Assembly: GCA_016794585.1 (NCBI GenBank)
Contig: JAEUJM010000015.1
Location: 62,001-126,000 of the forward strand
DNA from: Acidimicrobiales bacterium
GTDB lineage: Bacteria > Actinomycetota > Acidimicrobiia > Acidimicrobiales > DATDAH01
DNA length: 64,000 nt
Direction: 5' to 3'
The notes under the pieces are model-generated. The model was not told the DNA's origin. It made no database searches and saw only the letters and a program-made list of their open reading frames with translations. Shown here piece after piece: positions 17,560-26,359 of this stretch. The translations under genes were made by a program, and so were the position numbers. Position 1 is the first letter of the stretch. Each line of letters begins with the position of its first letter.

Positions 17560-19301
17560 GGTCGCAGCTCGCCGGGCCCACGGGTCGGCGGACGCGCGGT
17601 CAGGCCGAAGGCGGCGGCCAGTTCCTCCGTCGGGGTCCGGGGGTCGACCCAGGTCGACCAGTCGGCGGCCAGCACCTCACGCACCTCGTCGACCGGTCGT
17701 TCCAGCAAGGCCCGCCCCAGCGCCAGGTCGCTCTCGGCGTGCACCACCGCGGGCTCGCTGTCGACCTCCCAGTCCGCCTCCACGAAGTTCGTGACGCTCG
17801 AGAGGCCGTAGGGCCCCTGCGGGGGCGCCCGGAGCGTGTCGCGCTCGTCGAGGCGCAGGCCGCGGCCGGCCAGTGCGACCGCCACGGCCGACCGCGCCTG
17901 GCCGCCGGCGAAGCAGGGCTCGACGGGAGGGGCGCCGGCCTCTGGCAGGCCGACGAGCCCGTGGGCCACGAGCATGGCCCGCAGCGCGTCGCCGCCGTCC
18001 CAGCGCAGGTCCGGATGGATCCCGGGCTCGTCGGTCCAGGGGAACGAGTCGCCACGACGGTCCAGCTCGTCGCGCACCGGTGCCGCCAGCTGGCCGATCT
18101 CCTCGTCCGACACGCGGGTCTGGATCTCGAGCGGGCCGTCGATGACGCCGGCGGGGGCGGCGGCGCGCACCGGCTCGGCGAGCGACACCCATCGAGCGGC
18201 GATCTCGTCCAGCTCGGGGAAGTGGCAGACCGTGACCCCGTCCCCTTCGAGGCACCGCTGGTGGGGGGCCGGATCGGTGATCAGGGCGGCGAGGCCCTGG
18301 GCGGTGTCGCCGGCGTAGGTGCGGCTCAGGCCGACGAGCGAAGCCGCGACGAGCACCGCGGCGGCGGCGAGGCCGCAGGCGCCCCACCGGCGCTCGCCGT
18401 CCAGCAGGAACGCCGCGCCGACGGCGATCGTCCCGAGCCCCAGCAGGTAGACGACGTGCCACCCCTGGGCCACCGGCGACAGGAACGAGGGCAGGTCGCC
18501 GCCGTTGGCGACCGGACCCAGGGACCCGACGATGCCGGGGAGGTCGTCGCCGCCGAGGACGCCGGTGGCGACGCCGATGACGACCACGGCGACGATGGGG
18601 ACGAGCCCCCACGGCAGCAGCCGGGCCAGAGCGATGCCCAGCACGCCGCCGCAGGCAACCAGCACGACGGCGCCGAAGAGGTTCGCGATGCCGATGTCGG
18701 CGAACGGGAGGTCGAGCTCGGAGCGCGACCACAGGCCCGCGCCCGAGTCCTTGCCGGACCCGAACCAGACGCTGACGGTCTGCGCGGCGGTGGCGCCGAC
18801 CCCCACCAGGACCGGCGCCCACAGCGCGGCCATCAGGCCCAGGCTGCGCACGCCCGGTCGGGTCGGGAGGCTGTCCAGCAGCTCGATGGTCCCGTCCCGC
18901 CGCGGGCGCAACGCGGCACGGTTGGCGGCGACGAGCACGAGCCCGCACAACGGGTAGATCAGCAACGGGATGAAGCGACCCGAGAGGCTGAGCCACTCGC
19001 TCTGGTCGGGGATGCCGCTGTCCAGGACCGTGACGCACGCCAGCCCGACCAGCGCGAGCCCGACCCACACCAGTGGGCTGGCCAGCAGACGGCGGGCTTC
19101 GATGCGCGAGAGCCCGGCGGCGACCCCGAGGGTCGGGGCCGTGTCGTTGCTCCGGTAGGGAGCGCCGGCGTTCGTGGTCGGAGTGCCGTCGGCCGACCGG
19201 CCTGTCCATGCCAGGTCGCGACCGCGGGCATCCGCCGACACGTGGCGGTAGACGAGGACCCCGCCGCCGAGCAGGGCCAGCAGCACGAGCAGTTCCATCA
19301 C
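17550..19301 (-). CDS. ABC-2 type permease-like membrane protein
   Basis: 583 residues. Many transmembrane helices occupy residues 1-330 (LLVLLALLGGGVLVYRH, SPLVWVGLALVGLACVTVL, LLIYPLCGLVLVAANRAAL, ANLFGAVVLVACGGVLGIAL, LVPIVAVVVIGVATGVLGG), with RRDGTIELLDSLPTRPGVRSLGL in the cytoplasmic loop region typical of ABC-2 permeases. The last about 250 residues are soluble, contain paired Cys (QRCLEGDGVTVCHFPE) and have no recognised fold. It overlaps the ATPase gene by 4 bases, so it is its membrane partner. Transported substrate unknown. Confidence 0.8.
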   Translation of the reverse strand: MMELLVLLALLGGGVLVYRHVSADARGRDLAWTGRSADGTPTTNAGAPYRSNDTAPTLGVAAGLSRIEARRLLASPLVWVGLALVGLACVTVLDSGIPDQSEWLSLSGRFIPLLIYPLCGLVLVAANRAALRPRRDGTIELLDSLPTRPGVRSLGLMAALWAPVLVGVGATAAQTVSVWFGSGKDSGAGLWSRSELDLPFADIGIANLFGAVVLVACGGVLGIALARLLPWGLVPIVAVVVIGVATGVLGGDDLPGIVGSLGPVANGGDLPSFLSPVAQGWHVVYLLGLGTIAVGAAFLLDGERRWGACGLAAAAVLVAASLVGLSRTYAGDTAQGLAALITDPAPHQRCLEGDGVTVCHFPELDEIAARWVSLAEPVRAAAPAGVIDGPLEIQTRVSDEEIGQLAAPVRDELDRRGDSFPWTDEPGIHPDLRWDGGDALRAMLVAHGLVGLPEAGAPPVEPCFAGGQARSAVAVALAGRGLRLDERDTLRAPPQGPYGLSSVTNFVEADWEVDSEPAVVHAESDLALGRALLERPVDEVREVLAADWSTWVDPRTPTEELAAAFGLTARPPTRGPGELRPCR

Positions 19302-20182
19302 GCGGCCCTCGTGGGGCGAGCCGAGCCGTCGGTGCGCAGCGCCTCGGCGCCGACGAGCAGCAGGTAGCCGTCCTCGAGGGTCGGCTCGACCAGCTCGGCG
19401 GTGGCTGGCGGCGTCCCGATGTGGCGGACCCGACCGTCGGGCCCGGCCCAGGCGAGCTGGGCGGACGGGTCACGCTGGTCGGCGACCCAGACGTGGCCGG
19501 CCGCCGTTGCAGTGAGGTCGGTGGGCCGGCCGTCGAAGCGGACACCGCCGCCGAGGACCACGACGACGCGCTGGCAGAGCGCGGCGACGTCGTCGGTCTG
19601 GTGGGTCGACAGCACGACCGTGCGGGCCGCATCCCGCTCGGTCAACACCTCCCGGAAGCGGAGCCGCTGCTCGGGGTCGAGGCCGGCGGTGGGCTCGTCG
19701 AGCACCAGCAGGTCGGGGTCACCCAGCAAGCTCTGCGCGATGCCCACGCGGCGCCGCATGCCGCCGGACAGCTTCCGGATGCGCTTGTGCATCACGGACT
19801 CGAGCCCGACGAGCGCAAGCACGCGGCGCACCTCGTCGTGGCGTCGCCGGCGGTCGGTGAGCCCTTTCAGGATGGCGACGTAGTCCACGAACTCGAAGGC
19901 GGTGAAGCTCCGGTGGAAGCCCGGCTCCTGCGGCAGGTAGCCGAGCCGGCGACGGATCTCCTCCCGGTCGCGTGAGGTCGACGTCGGATGGCCGAGGATC
20001 TCGATCGAGCCACCGTCGGGGGCGAGCACCGTCGCCATCATCCGCAGCAGCGTGGTCTTGCCGGCCCCGTTGGGCCCGAGGAAGCCCGTGATGCCGGGCC
20101 CGAGGTCGAGGGACACCCCGTCGACCGCACGGAGCGAGCCGAAGCGCCTCTCGAGGGCGTCGATGCGGACGGTGGTGGTCAC
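19298..20182 (-). CDS. ABC transporter ATP-binding protein
   Basis: 294 residues. Walker A GPNGAGKTTLLRM at about 37-49, Q-loop YLPQEPGFHRSF, signature KLSGGMRRRVGIAQSLL, Walker B LLVLDEPTAGLDP and switch His LSTHQTDDV. A C-terminal extension of about 80 residues follows. The type (CcmA/NatA-like) usually drives ABC-2 exporters. The GTG start has a strong ribosome site (GGAGG five bases ahead). Its permease overlaps it downstream and an ECF sigma/anti-sigma pair precedes it, suggesting sigma-controlled expression of the exporter. Confidence 0.93.
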   Translation of the reverse strand: MTTTVRIDALERRFGSLRAVDGVSLDLGPGITGFLGPNGAGKTTLLRMMATVLAPDGGSIEILGHPTSTSRDREEIRRRLGYLPQEPGFHRSFTAFEFVDYVAILKGLTDRRRRHDEVRRVLALVGLESVMHKRIRKLSGGMRRRVGIAQSLLGDPDLLVLDEPTAGLDPEQRLRFREVLTERDAARTVVLSTHQTDDVAALCQRVVVVLGGGVRFDGRPTDLTATAAGHVWVADQRDPSAQLAWAGPDGRVRHIGTPPATAELVEPTLEDGYLLLVGAEALRTDGSARPTRAA

Positions 20183-20264
20183 GGGATCCTCCGGGGACGA
20201 GGGAGTGGGCCGTCCGCCCGGCGGGGCGGTGCGGGGCGGACGTGCGGGCAGCGGCGCGTGCGGG

Positions 20265-21119
20265 TCATCGGAGCGGCAGGTCGAGGCGGTCGCGGCGGCG
20301 GAGGAACACGACGGTCGACGCGAGGAGGAGGGCGGCGGCGCCGAGTTGGATCGGCACGGTGAGCGCGCCGAGCTCGGCCGCCGTGGGACGGCGGGAGCGG
20401 GGGAGCTCGGCGGCGAGCACGGCGATGAGCGCCAGCCAGCCGACGGCCACCGTCGCCGCGGCGCGTTCGGGTGCGAGTCGGGTCGCGAGCGCCAGGGTCG
20501 TGGCGGTGAGGGCGAGGGCCGGGAGGAGCCACGCCGCTGCGTCGGGACCGGTCGACGGCAGGGCGAGCGTGGTCAGGCCGAGCACCACGATCGAGGTCGC
20601 GGTCACGGCGGCAGTCCGCACCAGGACCAGGCGGACCTCGCCGTAGGGGGTCGCGACCTCGAGCGAGCGGGTGTCGGCGGCGTGGCCGAGCCCGCCGAAG
20701 GCGGCCGCCACTCCGGCGACGGGCACCAGCGGGGACAGGAGGAGGAACGGGACGGGCCCCATCCCGCCGCCGGCCACGGCGAGGCCCGCGACGACGGCCA
20801 CGGCCAGGGAGGCGAACCACGCCGTCCGGAAGCCGGCGCTCGCGCCGATCAGGCGGGCGAGGTGGTCGGGGACACCGAGGGTCGTGGCGATGCGTTCGAG
20901 CCAGCGCGGCCGGGGTGCGTCGATGCGGGCGGCGGTCTCGGCCCAGGTCCGTTCGATGCGACCGGCGAGGCACCCGTCGGTGGCGCCGGCGACGGCGGCC
21001 CGGCACACCGGGCACGTCTCGAGGTGCGCCTCGGCCGACGACTGCGCCGAGGGGGCCAGCGTGGCCGTGCGGTAACCGTCGATCTGGACGGCGTCGAGGT
21101 GCCACGGAGCGGTCGTCAC
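20265..21119 (-). CDS. Membrane anti-sigma factor with zinc-finger N-terminus
   Basis: 284 residues from the GTG at 21119, which overlaps the sigma factor's stop (GTGA). The N-terminus has the ZAS-type HxxxCxxC motif (AEAHLETCPVCRAAV, residues about 30-44), the mark of zinc-binding anti-sigma factors. Six or so hydrophobic helices follow from about residue 97 (TAWFASLAVAVVAGLAVAGG onward). It probably holds the adjacent ECF sigma factor inactive at the membrane and may sense membrane or transport state. The many helices are more than the single one of typical anti-sigma factors, as in some sensor-type relatives. Confidence 0.82.
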   Translation of the reverse strand: MTTAPWHLDAVQIDGYRTATLAPSAQSSAEAHLETCPVCRAAVAGATDGCLAGRIERTWAETAARIDAPRPRWLERIATTLGVPDHLARLIGASAGFRTAWFASLAVAVVAGLAVAGGGMGPVPFLLLSPLVPVAGVAAAFGGLGHAADTRSLEVATPYGEVRLVLVRTAAVTATSIVVLGLTTLALPSTGPDAAAWLLPALALTATTLALATRLAPERAAATVAVGWLALIAVLAAELPRSRRPTAAELGALTVPIQLGAAALLLASTVVFLRRRDRLDLPLR

Positions 21120-21727
21120 GGCAGTGCCTTTCGGGGGGCGGGGAGGGTGGTCGGCGCCGAGGCGGCGAGAGCGGACCGGAGCTCTTCGCGGGCCTTCCGC
21201 GCGCGGGTCTTCACGGTGCCGACCGGGATGCCGAGCAGCCGGGCGGCCTCGCTGGTCGAGAGGCCGTCGAGCACGGTGGCCTGGAGGACCGAGCGCAGCT
21301 CGGGTGAGAGCTGGTCGATGGCCGGGCCGAGGTCGCCGTGCTGGAGGCCCGTGAGCACGAGGTCCTCCGCCGATGCGAGCGGCTCGCTGCGCCGGCCGGC
21401 CAGTCGAGCCGCAAGCGGGGAGCGTGGACGCATGCGGGCCATGAGGGTCCGGATGGCCACGCCCCAGATCCAGGCGCCGACGTCGCCCGCCCCGGTCCAG
21501 GTCCCGGCCTTGCGCCAGACGGTGACGAACGTGTCCTGCAGGGCCTGGTCCACGAGGTCCTCGTCGTGGCACCGGTGGGCGAGGCGGAGGGTGAGCCAAG
21601 GGGCGTGGCGCCGGTACAGGACCTCGAGGGCGCTCCGGTCGCCGTCGCCGACGGCCGCCAGCAGCGACGCGTCGGAGGGCGACGAGGGGTCGACGTCGGT
21701 CCTCCGGTCCACACCTCCCTGTGTCAA
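21116..21727 (-). CDS. ECF-type RNA polymerase sigma factor
   Basis: 203 residues if started at the TTG at 21727; a GTG at 21712 is the alternative. Region 2 is seen as ALEVLYRRHAPWLTLRLAH and DLVDQALQDTFVTVWRKAG with DVGAWIWGVAIRTLMARMR; region 4 as LSPELRSVLQATVLDGLST followed by EAARLLGIPVGTVKTRARKA. It is coupled to the zinc-finger anti-sigma gene by a GTGA overlap. The unit probably regulates the ABC exporter genes behind it and possibly itself; no -35 GGAAC-type site could be singled out with confidence. Confidence 0.9.
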   Translation of the reverse strand: MTQGGVDRRTDVDPSSPSDASLLAAVGDGDRSALEVLYRRHAPWLTLRLAHRCHDEDLVDQALQDTFVTVWRKAGTWTGAGDVGAWIWGVAIRTLMARMRPRSPLAARLAGRRSEPLASAEDLVLTGLQHGDLGPAIDQLSPELRSVLQATVLDGLSTSEAARLLGIPVGTVKTRARKAREELRSALAASAPTTLPAPRKALP

Positions 21728-21758
21728 CGGGCCCCCTGATCGGTTTTTCGGCGGCGCC

Positions 21759-23354
21759 TCAGCGTTGCTCGGCGAGGGCGCGTGCGGCCGCGAGGAGTGC
21801 GGCCGACGCCTCGGTCACGTCGACGACCGCTGCGGCCCGGGGGGTGGTGACCTCCGGGGCGACCGGGGTCAGCGCCGTGACCGAGCGGACGTGGCCGAGT
21901 CGGGGCCGGACCTCCACCCGCACCAGCTGGTGCTGGTGGACCTGTTGGTAGATGCGCCGGCGCACGCGCCAGGCGTCGACCCGGGGGGCCTCCCCGTCGT
22001 CGACGGCCACGTACCAGCGGGGCTCGGCCTCCTTCTGACCCCGCCGCTCGGGCTCGGTGAAGTACCGGATCCACTTCGGCACCTGGAAGGCGCCCTCGCG
22101 GCGGCGCGTGCGCAGGACGAGGCCCTCCACCGTCGAGGTGGCGAAGCAGTCGAGCACGCCGCGCCACAGCGCGGTGGCGGCGTAGCCCAGCGGGAGCAGA
22201 CACAGAGCGCACACCACCAGCGCCGCCCAGCCGGCCCGGCGCCGCAGGTCGGGGTCGGTCCCGTCGAGCAGCCCCCCGACGGTGGTGTCGTCGGCGAAGC
22301 GCCACGCGCCCCACATCAACGCCAGGGTGAGGCCGCCTCCGAGCAGGCCGAGGGTGATCGCGGCGGCGGGGTGCCGGCCCCAGCCGGGCTCGAACCGTGG
22401 GTAGTCGACGAGGACGGGCCGCCACTCGCTGGTGACCGCGCTCCAGGCGTGGCGGTCGTCCTCGGCGCCCAGCGGGAGCTGCTGCACCGCGAGGCCGGCG
22501 AGGTCCATGGCCGCGGCGTGGGCGAGGTAGCGGTCCCAGACGGCGACGGCGGCGGCCGGTTGATCGTCGAACTGGCCGTGCTCGACCAGGTAGCGGCGGA
22601 CGCCCAGCCACCGGCTCCCGGCCTCGAGGCCGGCCGGGGTGTCGCGCTGGCGGTCGGAGGTGCTGATGCGCCCGGCGACGGCGCCCGTGAGCAGGACGCC
22701 GGCGATCACGGCGATGAGGAGCGGCGCGGCGGTCGACTCGGTCGTGTCCGAGCCGCCGAACCAGAGGAGGCCGCCCGCCGCCAGTGTGGCGACCCACGCG
22801 ACGCCACCGACCCAGCGCGGCCAGCGGCGGCGGCACAGCCCGCGGGCCTGGGCGTCGGCGACGACCTCGCGACGAAACCCCCGCCACCACGAGGCCGAGA
22901 CGTCCGCCGGCCCGGTGGTCAGCGCCTCGGCCGGCACGACGCCGCCGACGGCGATGCCGTGCAGGTGGTCCAGCACCCGCCGCTCGTAGGGCAGCAGGGG
23001 GCCGTGGTCGCCACGGTCGAGCCGGCAGATGGTCTGCTCCGGCCCGTAGGACTCGAGCTCGAGCCATCCTCGGGCGGCCAGGTCGAGGAGGGTGGCGGGG
23101 ACCGCCTCGGAGGTCACCTCGAAGTCGTCGGTGAGCAGGTCGACCAGGGCGGGCGGCTCGTCGCCGAGCTCCATGGTGGCCTCTCCCGGAGTCGGGCGGG
23201 CGGGGCGGGTGGCCACGGCCACGAGCGCCATCAGCAGCAGCGCCGCACCCAGGATCCCGACGGCGAGGAAGAGCGCGTCGTGGCGCAGCGAGGCCTCTTC
23301 GGCCAGCTCGGCGCCGAGGAGCAGCGCGGCCTGGGGCGATGGCGGTCCCGGCAC
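21759..23354 (-). CDS. DUF2207-like membrane protein
   Basis: 531 residues. A first helix (LFLAVGILGAALLLMALVAVATR) leads to a segment with the DUF2207 look: PALVDLLTDDFEVTSEAVPATLLDLAARGWLELE, which matches the winged-helix-like domain of that family, followed by two hydrophobic pairs near residues 175-225 and 335-420. The C-terminal 110 residues are soluble. The GTG start at 23354 is only 23 bases from the start of the divergent ABC permease. It heads the leftward cluster with the sigma factor 31 bases downstream. Function unknown. Confidence 0.7.
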   Translation of the reverse strand: MPGPPSPQAALLLGAELAEEASLRHDALFLAVGILGAALLLMALVAVATRPARPTPGEATMELGDEPPALVDLLTDDFEVTSEAVPATLLDLAARGWLELESYGPEQTICRLDRGDHGPLLPYERRVLDHLHGIAVGGVVPAEALTTGPADVSASWWRGFRREVVADAQARGLCRRRWPRWVGGVAWVATLAAGGLLWFGGSDTTESTAAPLLIAVIAGVLLTGAVAGRISTSDRQRDTPAGLEAGSRWLGVRRYLVEHGQFDDQPAAAVAVWDRYLAHAAAMDLAGLAVQQLPLGAEDDRHAWSAVTSEWRPVLVDYPRFEPGWGRHPAAAITLGLLGGGLTLALMWGAWRFADDTTVGGLLDGTDPDLRRRAGWAALVVCALCLLPLGYAATALWRGVLDCFATSTVEGLVLRTRRREGAFQVPKWIRYFTEPERRGQKEAEPRWYVAVDDGEAPRVDAWRVRRRIYQQVHQHQLVRVEVRPRLGHVRSVTALTPVAPEVTTPRAAAVVDVTEASAALLAAARALAEQR

Positions 23355-23364
23355 GCCGCGAGCG

Positions 23365-23370
23365 TACGAT
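23365..23370 (+). promoter_or_regulatory. -10-like TACGAT of the second ABC permease gene
   Basis: TACGAT lies seven bases before a GTG (23378) and ten before an ATG (23381). This favours starting the permease there instead of at the ATG at 23369, which overlaps the hexamer itself. Confidence 0.4.
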
Positions 23371-23377
23371 GCCCGGC

Positions 23378-25147
23378 GTGATGACGACGGTGGCGCCGGC
23401 CGACAGCATCGCCGCGCTGGCCGCCCTGCGTACGGCCCGGCGGCGGAACCGGGTCGCCAAGATCCACTGGGTCGACGCCCTGTACCAGGTGTACCTCACG
23501 GCCATCTTCGGGGGCGGCGCCGTGCTGGTGGTCTCCGGCCTGGTCAGCGGCGACGAGCTCTCGCAGAGCGGCATCGACCAGGTCCTGCACGAGGGGCCAG
23601 CGTGGCTGGGGGTGCTGGTCGCCCTCGGGGTCGCCATGGGCCTGCGGTCCGGGGCCAGGGGTGGACCGATCGCCCTCGAGGCACCCGACGTGCGTCACGT
23701 GCTGCTGTCCCCGGTGCCGCGCCGGGCCGCCCTCAAGAGCCCCGCGCTGCGCCAGCTGCGCTTCTCGATGTTCATCGCGGTGGTGGTGGGCGCCATCGCC
23801 GGTCAGCTCGCGGTGCGTCGCCTCGGGGGCGCCCCCCTCGCATGGATCGCGTGTGACGCGCTCTTCGCCGCGGCCACCGTGGCCCTCACGATGGGTTGCG
23901 CGTTCCTCGCCTCGGGCCACCGGCTCCGGCACTGGCAGGCGTCGGTGCTGGGCGGGGTCCTCCTGATCTGGGCCATCGGCGACGCCCTGGACGCCCTGCC
24001 CAGCTCGCCGACCGCGTTCCTCGGTGAGGTCGCCCTCTGGCCCATCGACTTCCAGGCCGTCGGCGCCATCCCCGTGGTCGTGGCCGTTCTGCTCGTGGTG
24101 GCGGGGATCGCCGGGATCGGTGGCGTGTCCCTCGAGTCGGCCGAGCGCCGGACGCGCCTCGTGGGCCAGCTCAAGTTCGCGGCCACGCTCCAGGACCTCC
24201 GCACGGTCATCGTCCTGCGCCGCCAGCTCGCGATGGAGCTCCCTCGCGCCACCCCGTGGATCCGCGAGCGCCACCACGGACGGTTCCCGATCTGGCACCG
24301 CGGGATGCGCGGCGTCCTGCGCTGGCCCGCGGCGCGCATCGGCCGCGTCGTCGTGGTGGGCGTGGCCGCCGGCCTGGCCTTGCGGGGGGTGTGGGAGGGC
24401 ACCATCCCCCTCGCCGTCGTGGCGGGTCTGGCCCTCTTCGTGGGCGGGCTCGACGCCATCGAGCCGCTCGCGCAGGAGACCGACCACCCGGGGCGGCGCG
24501 AGGCGCTGCCGCTTCCCGACGGCTACATCATGGTGCGCCACCTTCCGATCGCGGCGCTGGTGATGGTGAAGATCGCGATCGTCGCGGCCATCACCGCGGT
24601 GGTCGTCGACCCGTCGGTCGACGCCGTGAAGCTGGCGGCCATCTGCCTCCTCCCTGCCGCACTGGCCGGGGGTGCGGGCGCCGTGATCAGCGTGCTCATG
24701 GGTGCCCCCGAGCCCTCGGACAACTGGCAGCTCGTGCCCCCCGAGGTGCAGGGGGCCCGCACCGCCTTCCGCACGGTGTGGCCGCCGCTGGTGGCCACGC
24801 TCGGCACGCTGCCCGTGGTGTTCGCCCGCATCGCGTCCGAGAACGGCAGCAACCCCTACGAGGCCGCCGTCACCTCCGGGTTCTTCGTCGTGATCCTGGC
24901 CGGCCTCGTCGGCGGTTGGGTGCAGCAGCAGGCGGCCATCAAGGCCTGGTGGCGCAACATGCAGGAGATGCAGGGGATGGGCGTCACCCCGGCGACGGCC
25001 ACGGCCGGGGGCGGTGGCGGTGACGACGACGGCGACTCGGGCCGCGCCGGTCCCTCGTCGACGGGTGGTGCGGCCCCGCGGTCCACCGCCCGGCCCGGCG
25101 CCAAGCCGTCCGCCCGCAAGGTGACCACCCGACTGGAGCGATCGTGA
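23378..25147 (+). CDS. ABC-type transporter permease-like membrane protein
   Basis: 589 residues from GTG 23378 (or 588 from ATG 23381). About ten to twelve hydrophobic helices are seen, such as YQVYLTAIFGGGAVLVVSGL, AWLGVLVALGVAMGLRSG, MFIAVVVGAIAGQLAVR, VVVAVLLVVAGIAGIGG and LPIAALVMVKIAIVAAITAVV. The cytoplasmic loop LEAPDVRHVLLSPVPRRAAL resembles a known loop of ABC-2-like exporters. The C-terminal 60 residues are polar and Gly/Ser-rich. Its stop overlaps the start of the ATPase gene, so the two form a transporter. Substrate unknown. Confidence 0.8.
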   Translation: MMTTVAPADSIAALAALRTARRRNRVAKIHWVDALYQVYLTAIFGGGAVLVVSGLVSGDELSQSGIDQVLHEGPAWLGVLVALGVAMGLRSGARGGPIALEAPDVRHVLLSPVPRRAALKSPALRQLRFSMFIAVVVGAIAGQLAVRRLGGAPLAWIACDALFAAATVALTMGCAFLASGHRLRHWQASVLGGVLLIWAIGDALDALPSSPTAFLGEVALWPIDFQAVGAIPVVVAVLLVVAGIAGIGGVSLESAERRTRLVGQLKFAATLQDLRTVIVLRRQLAMELPRATPWIRERHHGRFPIWHRGMRGVLRWPAARIGRVVVVGVAAGLALRGVWEGTIPLAVVAGLALFVGGLDAIEPLAQETDHPGRREALPLPDGYIMVRHLPIAALVMVKIAIVAAITAVVVDPSVDAVKLAAICLLPAALAGGAGAVISVLMGAPEPSDNWQLVPPEVQGARTAFRTVWPPLVATLGTLPVVFARIASENGSNPYEAAVTSGFFVVILAGLVGGWVQQQAAIKAWWRNMQEMQGMGVTPATATAGGGGGDDDGDSGRAGPSSTGGAAPRSTARPGAKPSARKVTTRLERS

Positions 25148-25848
25148 GCAAGCGCAAGAAGAAGCCGCAGGGGCCCCTGCCCATGCTGGTGTCCGACGGG
25201 CTGTCGAAGTCCTACGGCGAGGCTCAGGCACTCGCCCCGCTCGACCTCGAGGTGGCCCGTGGCGAGAGCGTCGTGCTCGTGGGCCACAACGGCTCGGGCA
25301 AGACCACCTTCCTGCGTCTCGTTGCCGGCCTGCTCGACCCGACCGAGGGCGACGCGGAGATCGACGGCAACTTCTCGGGGACGCTCGAGGCCCGGGCCCT
25401 CACGTCCTTCCTGCCCGACGAGCCGGTGCTCTACGACGACCTCAGCGTGCGCGAGCACATCGACTACCTGGGTCGCCTGCACGGCACGGAGGGGTACGGC
25501 GACGCCGAGGCCGACGTGGTCGAGCGTCTCGGCCTGGCCGACCGCGTGGACGACCTCCCCGCCCGCTTCAGCCGCGGCCTGCGCCAGAAGACGGCCCTCG
25601 CAATCGGGCTCACGCGTCCGTTCGAGCTGCTGCTCATCGACGAGCCCTTCGTGGGCCTCGACCTGAGCGGCCGCTCCGCCCTCGTCGAGCTGCTCGACGA
25701 GCGCCACGCCGCTGGCGCCACCTTGGTCGTGGCCACCCACGACCCGAACTACGTCGACAAGGCCGAGCGCTGCATCGCCCTGCGCCAGGGCGAGGTGATC
25801 TTCGACGGGGACGCGGCCGCCGCCGACGTCCTCGCCCTGGTCAGCTGA
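25144..25848 (+). CDS. ABC transporter ATP-binding protein
   Basis: 234 residues. Walker A GHNGSGKTTFLRLVA at about 43-57, Q-loop-region SFLPDEPVLYDDLSV, signature FSRGLRQKTALAIGL, Walker B LLLIDEPFVGLD and switch His VATHDP. The signature Ser is kept but the usual LSGGQ is SRGLR, a variant common in ABC-2-type drug/bacteriocin exporters. Its GTG overlaps the permease stop (GTGA). It converges on the hypothetical gene at 25894 with a hairpin between. Confidence 0.93.
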   Translation: MSKRKKKPQGPLPMLVSDGLSKSYGEAQALAPLDLEVARGESVVLVGHNGSGKTTFLRLVAGLLDPTEGDAEIDGNFSGTLEARALTSFLPDEPVLYDDLSVREHIDYLGRLHGTEGYGDAEADVVERLGLADRVDDLPARFSRGLRQKTALAIGLTRPFELLLIDEPFVGLDLSGRSALVELLDERHAAGATLVVATHDPNYVDKAERCIALRQGEVIFDGDAAAADVLALVS

Positions 25849-25863
25849 CGGCCCCTCGTTCTG

Positions 25864-25882
25864 GCGCCCGATGTGCGGGCGC
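25864..25882. terminator. Bidirectional hairpin between convergent genes
   Basis: GCGCCCG, loop ATGTG, CGGGCGC: a perfect 7-bp stem in the 45-base gap between the ABC ATPase and the hypothetical gene on the other strand. No T-run follows, so it would be a weak intrinsic terminator. Confidence 0.45.
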
Positions 25883-25893
25883 TGGCCAGTAGA

Positions 25894-26349
25894 TCAGGCG
25901 CCAGTTCGCGTCGTGTCGTCGGTGCCGGCGTCTGCGGCTTGCGCCGCCTGCTGGGCCTCGATCTGCGCGGAGAGGATGCGGGTCATCTCGGCGGGGTCCG
26001 TCACGCCCTCGGGCACGTCGACGTGCAGGCCGGCGGCGGCGAGGCGGGCGTTCATCGTGGTCTCGAGGGCCTCGGCGCCGTCGGTCTCGACGTAGGCCTC
26101 GTCCTTCTCGGCGTGCGCCCAGGCGGGGAACGTCGTGCCGGCGATGGGCCCGCTCTGGCCGGTCGGCACCTTCACCTTCACCTCGTCGGGGAAGGGGGCG
26201 CGCCCCGGTGGGCGGACCTCGACCTCCACCTTCCAGATCACCCGGGTGTCGGCGGGGGTGCTCCCCACCGAGCTCGCCGTCCTGGTGCTCGTCACCACGA
26301 CGGCGTCGCAGCGCACGCCGTTCTTCTTCAGGCGCTTCTCGAACAGCAC
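25894..26349 (-). CDS. Hypothetical protein downstream of the Rieske gene
   Basis: 151 residues. Residues 1-75 look beta-rich (VRCDAVVVTSTRTASSVG, VIWKVEVEVRPPGRAPFPDE, VKVKVPTG), a pattern seen in small actinobacterial domains where a variable insertion follows 'G..A.A.V'. The C-terminal half has two helices ending in an Ala/Gln-rich segment. No catalytic motif or membrane helix is seen. GAGAGGA precedes the GTG start, and the Rieske gene ends 10 bases upstream, so the two are co-transcribed. I do not recognise a named family. Confidence 0.65.
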   Translation of the reverse strand: MLFEKRLKKNGVRCDAVVVTSTRTASSVGSTPADTRVIWKVEVEVRPPGRAPFPDEVKVKVPTGQSGPIAGTTFPAWAHAEKDEAYVETDGAEALETTMNARLAAAGLHVDVPEGVTDPAEMTRILSAQIEAQQAAQAADAGTDDTTRTGA

Positions 26350-26359
26350 GGGCGTCCTC

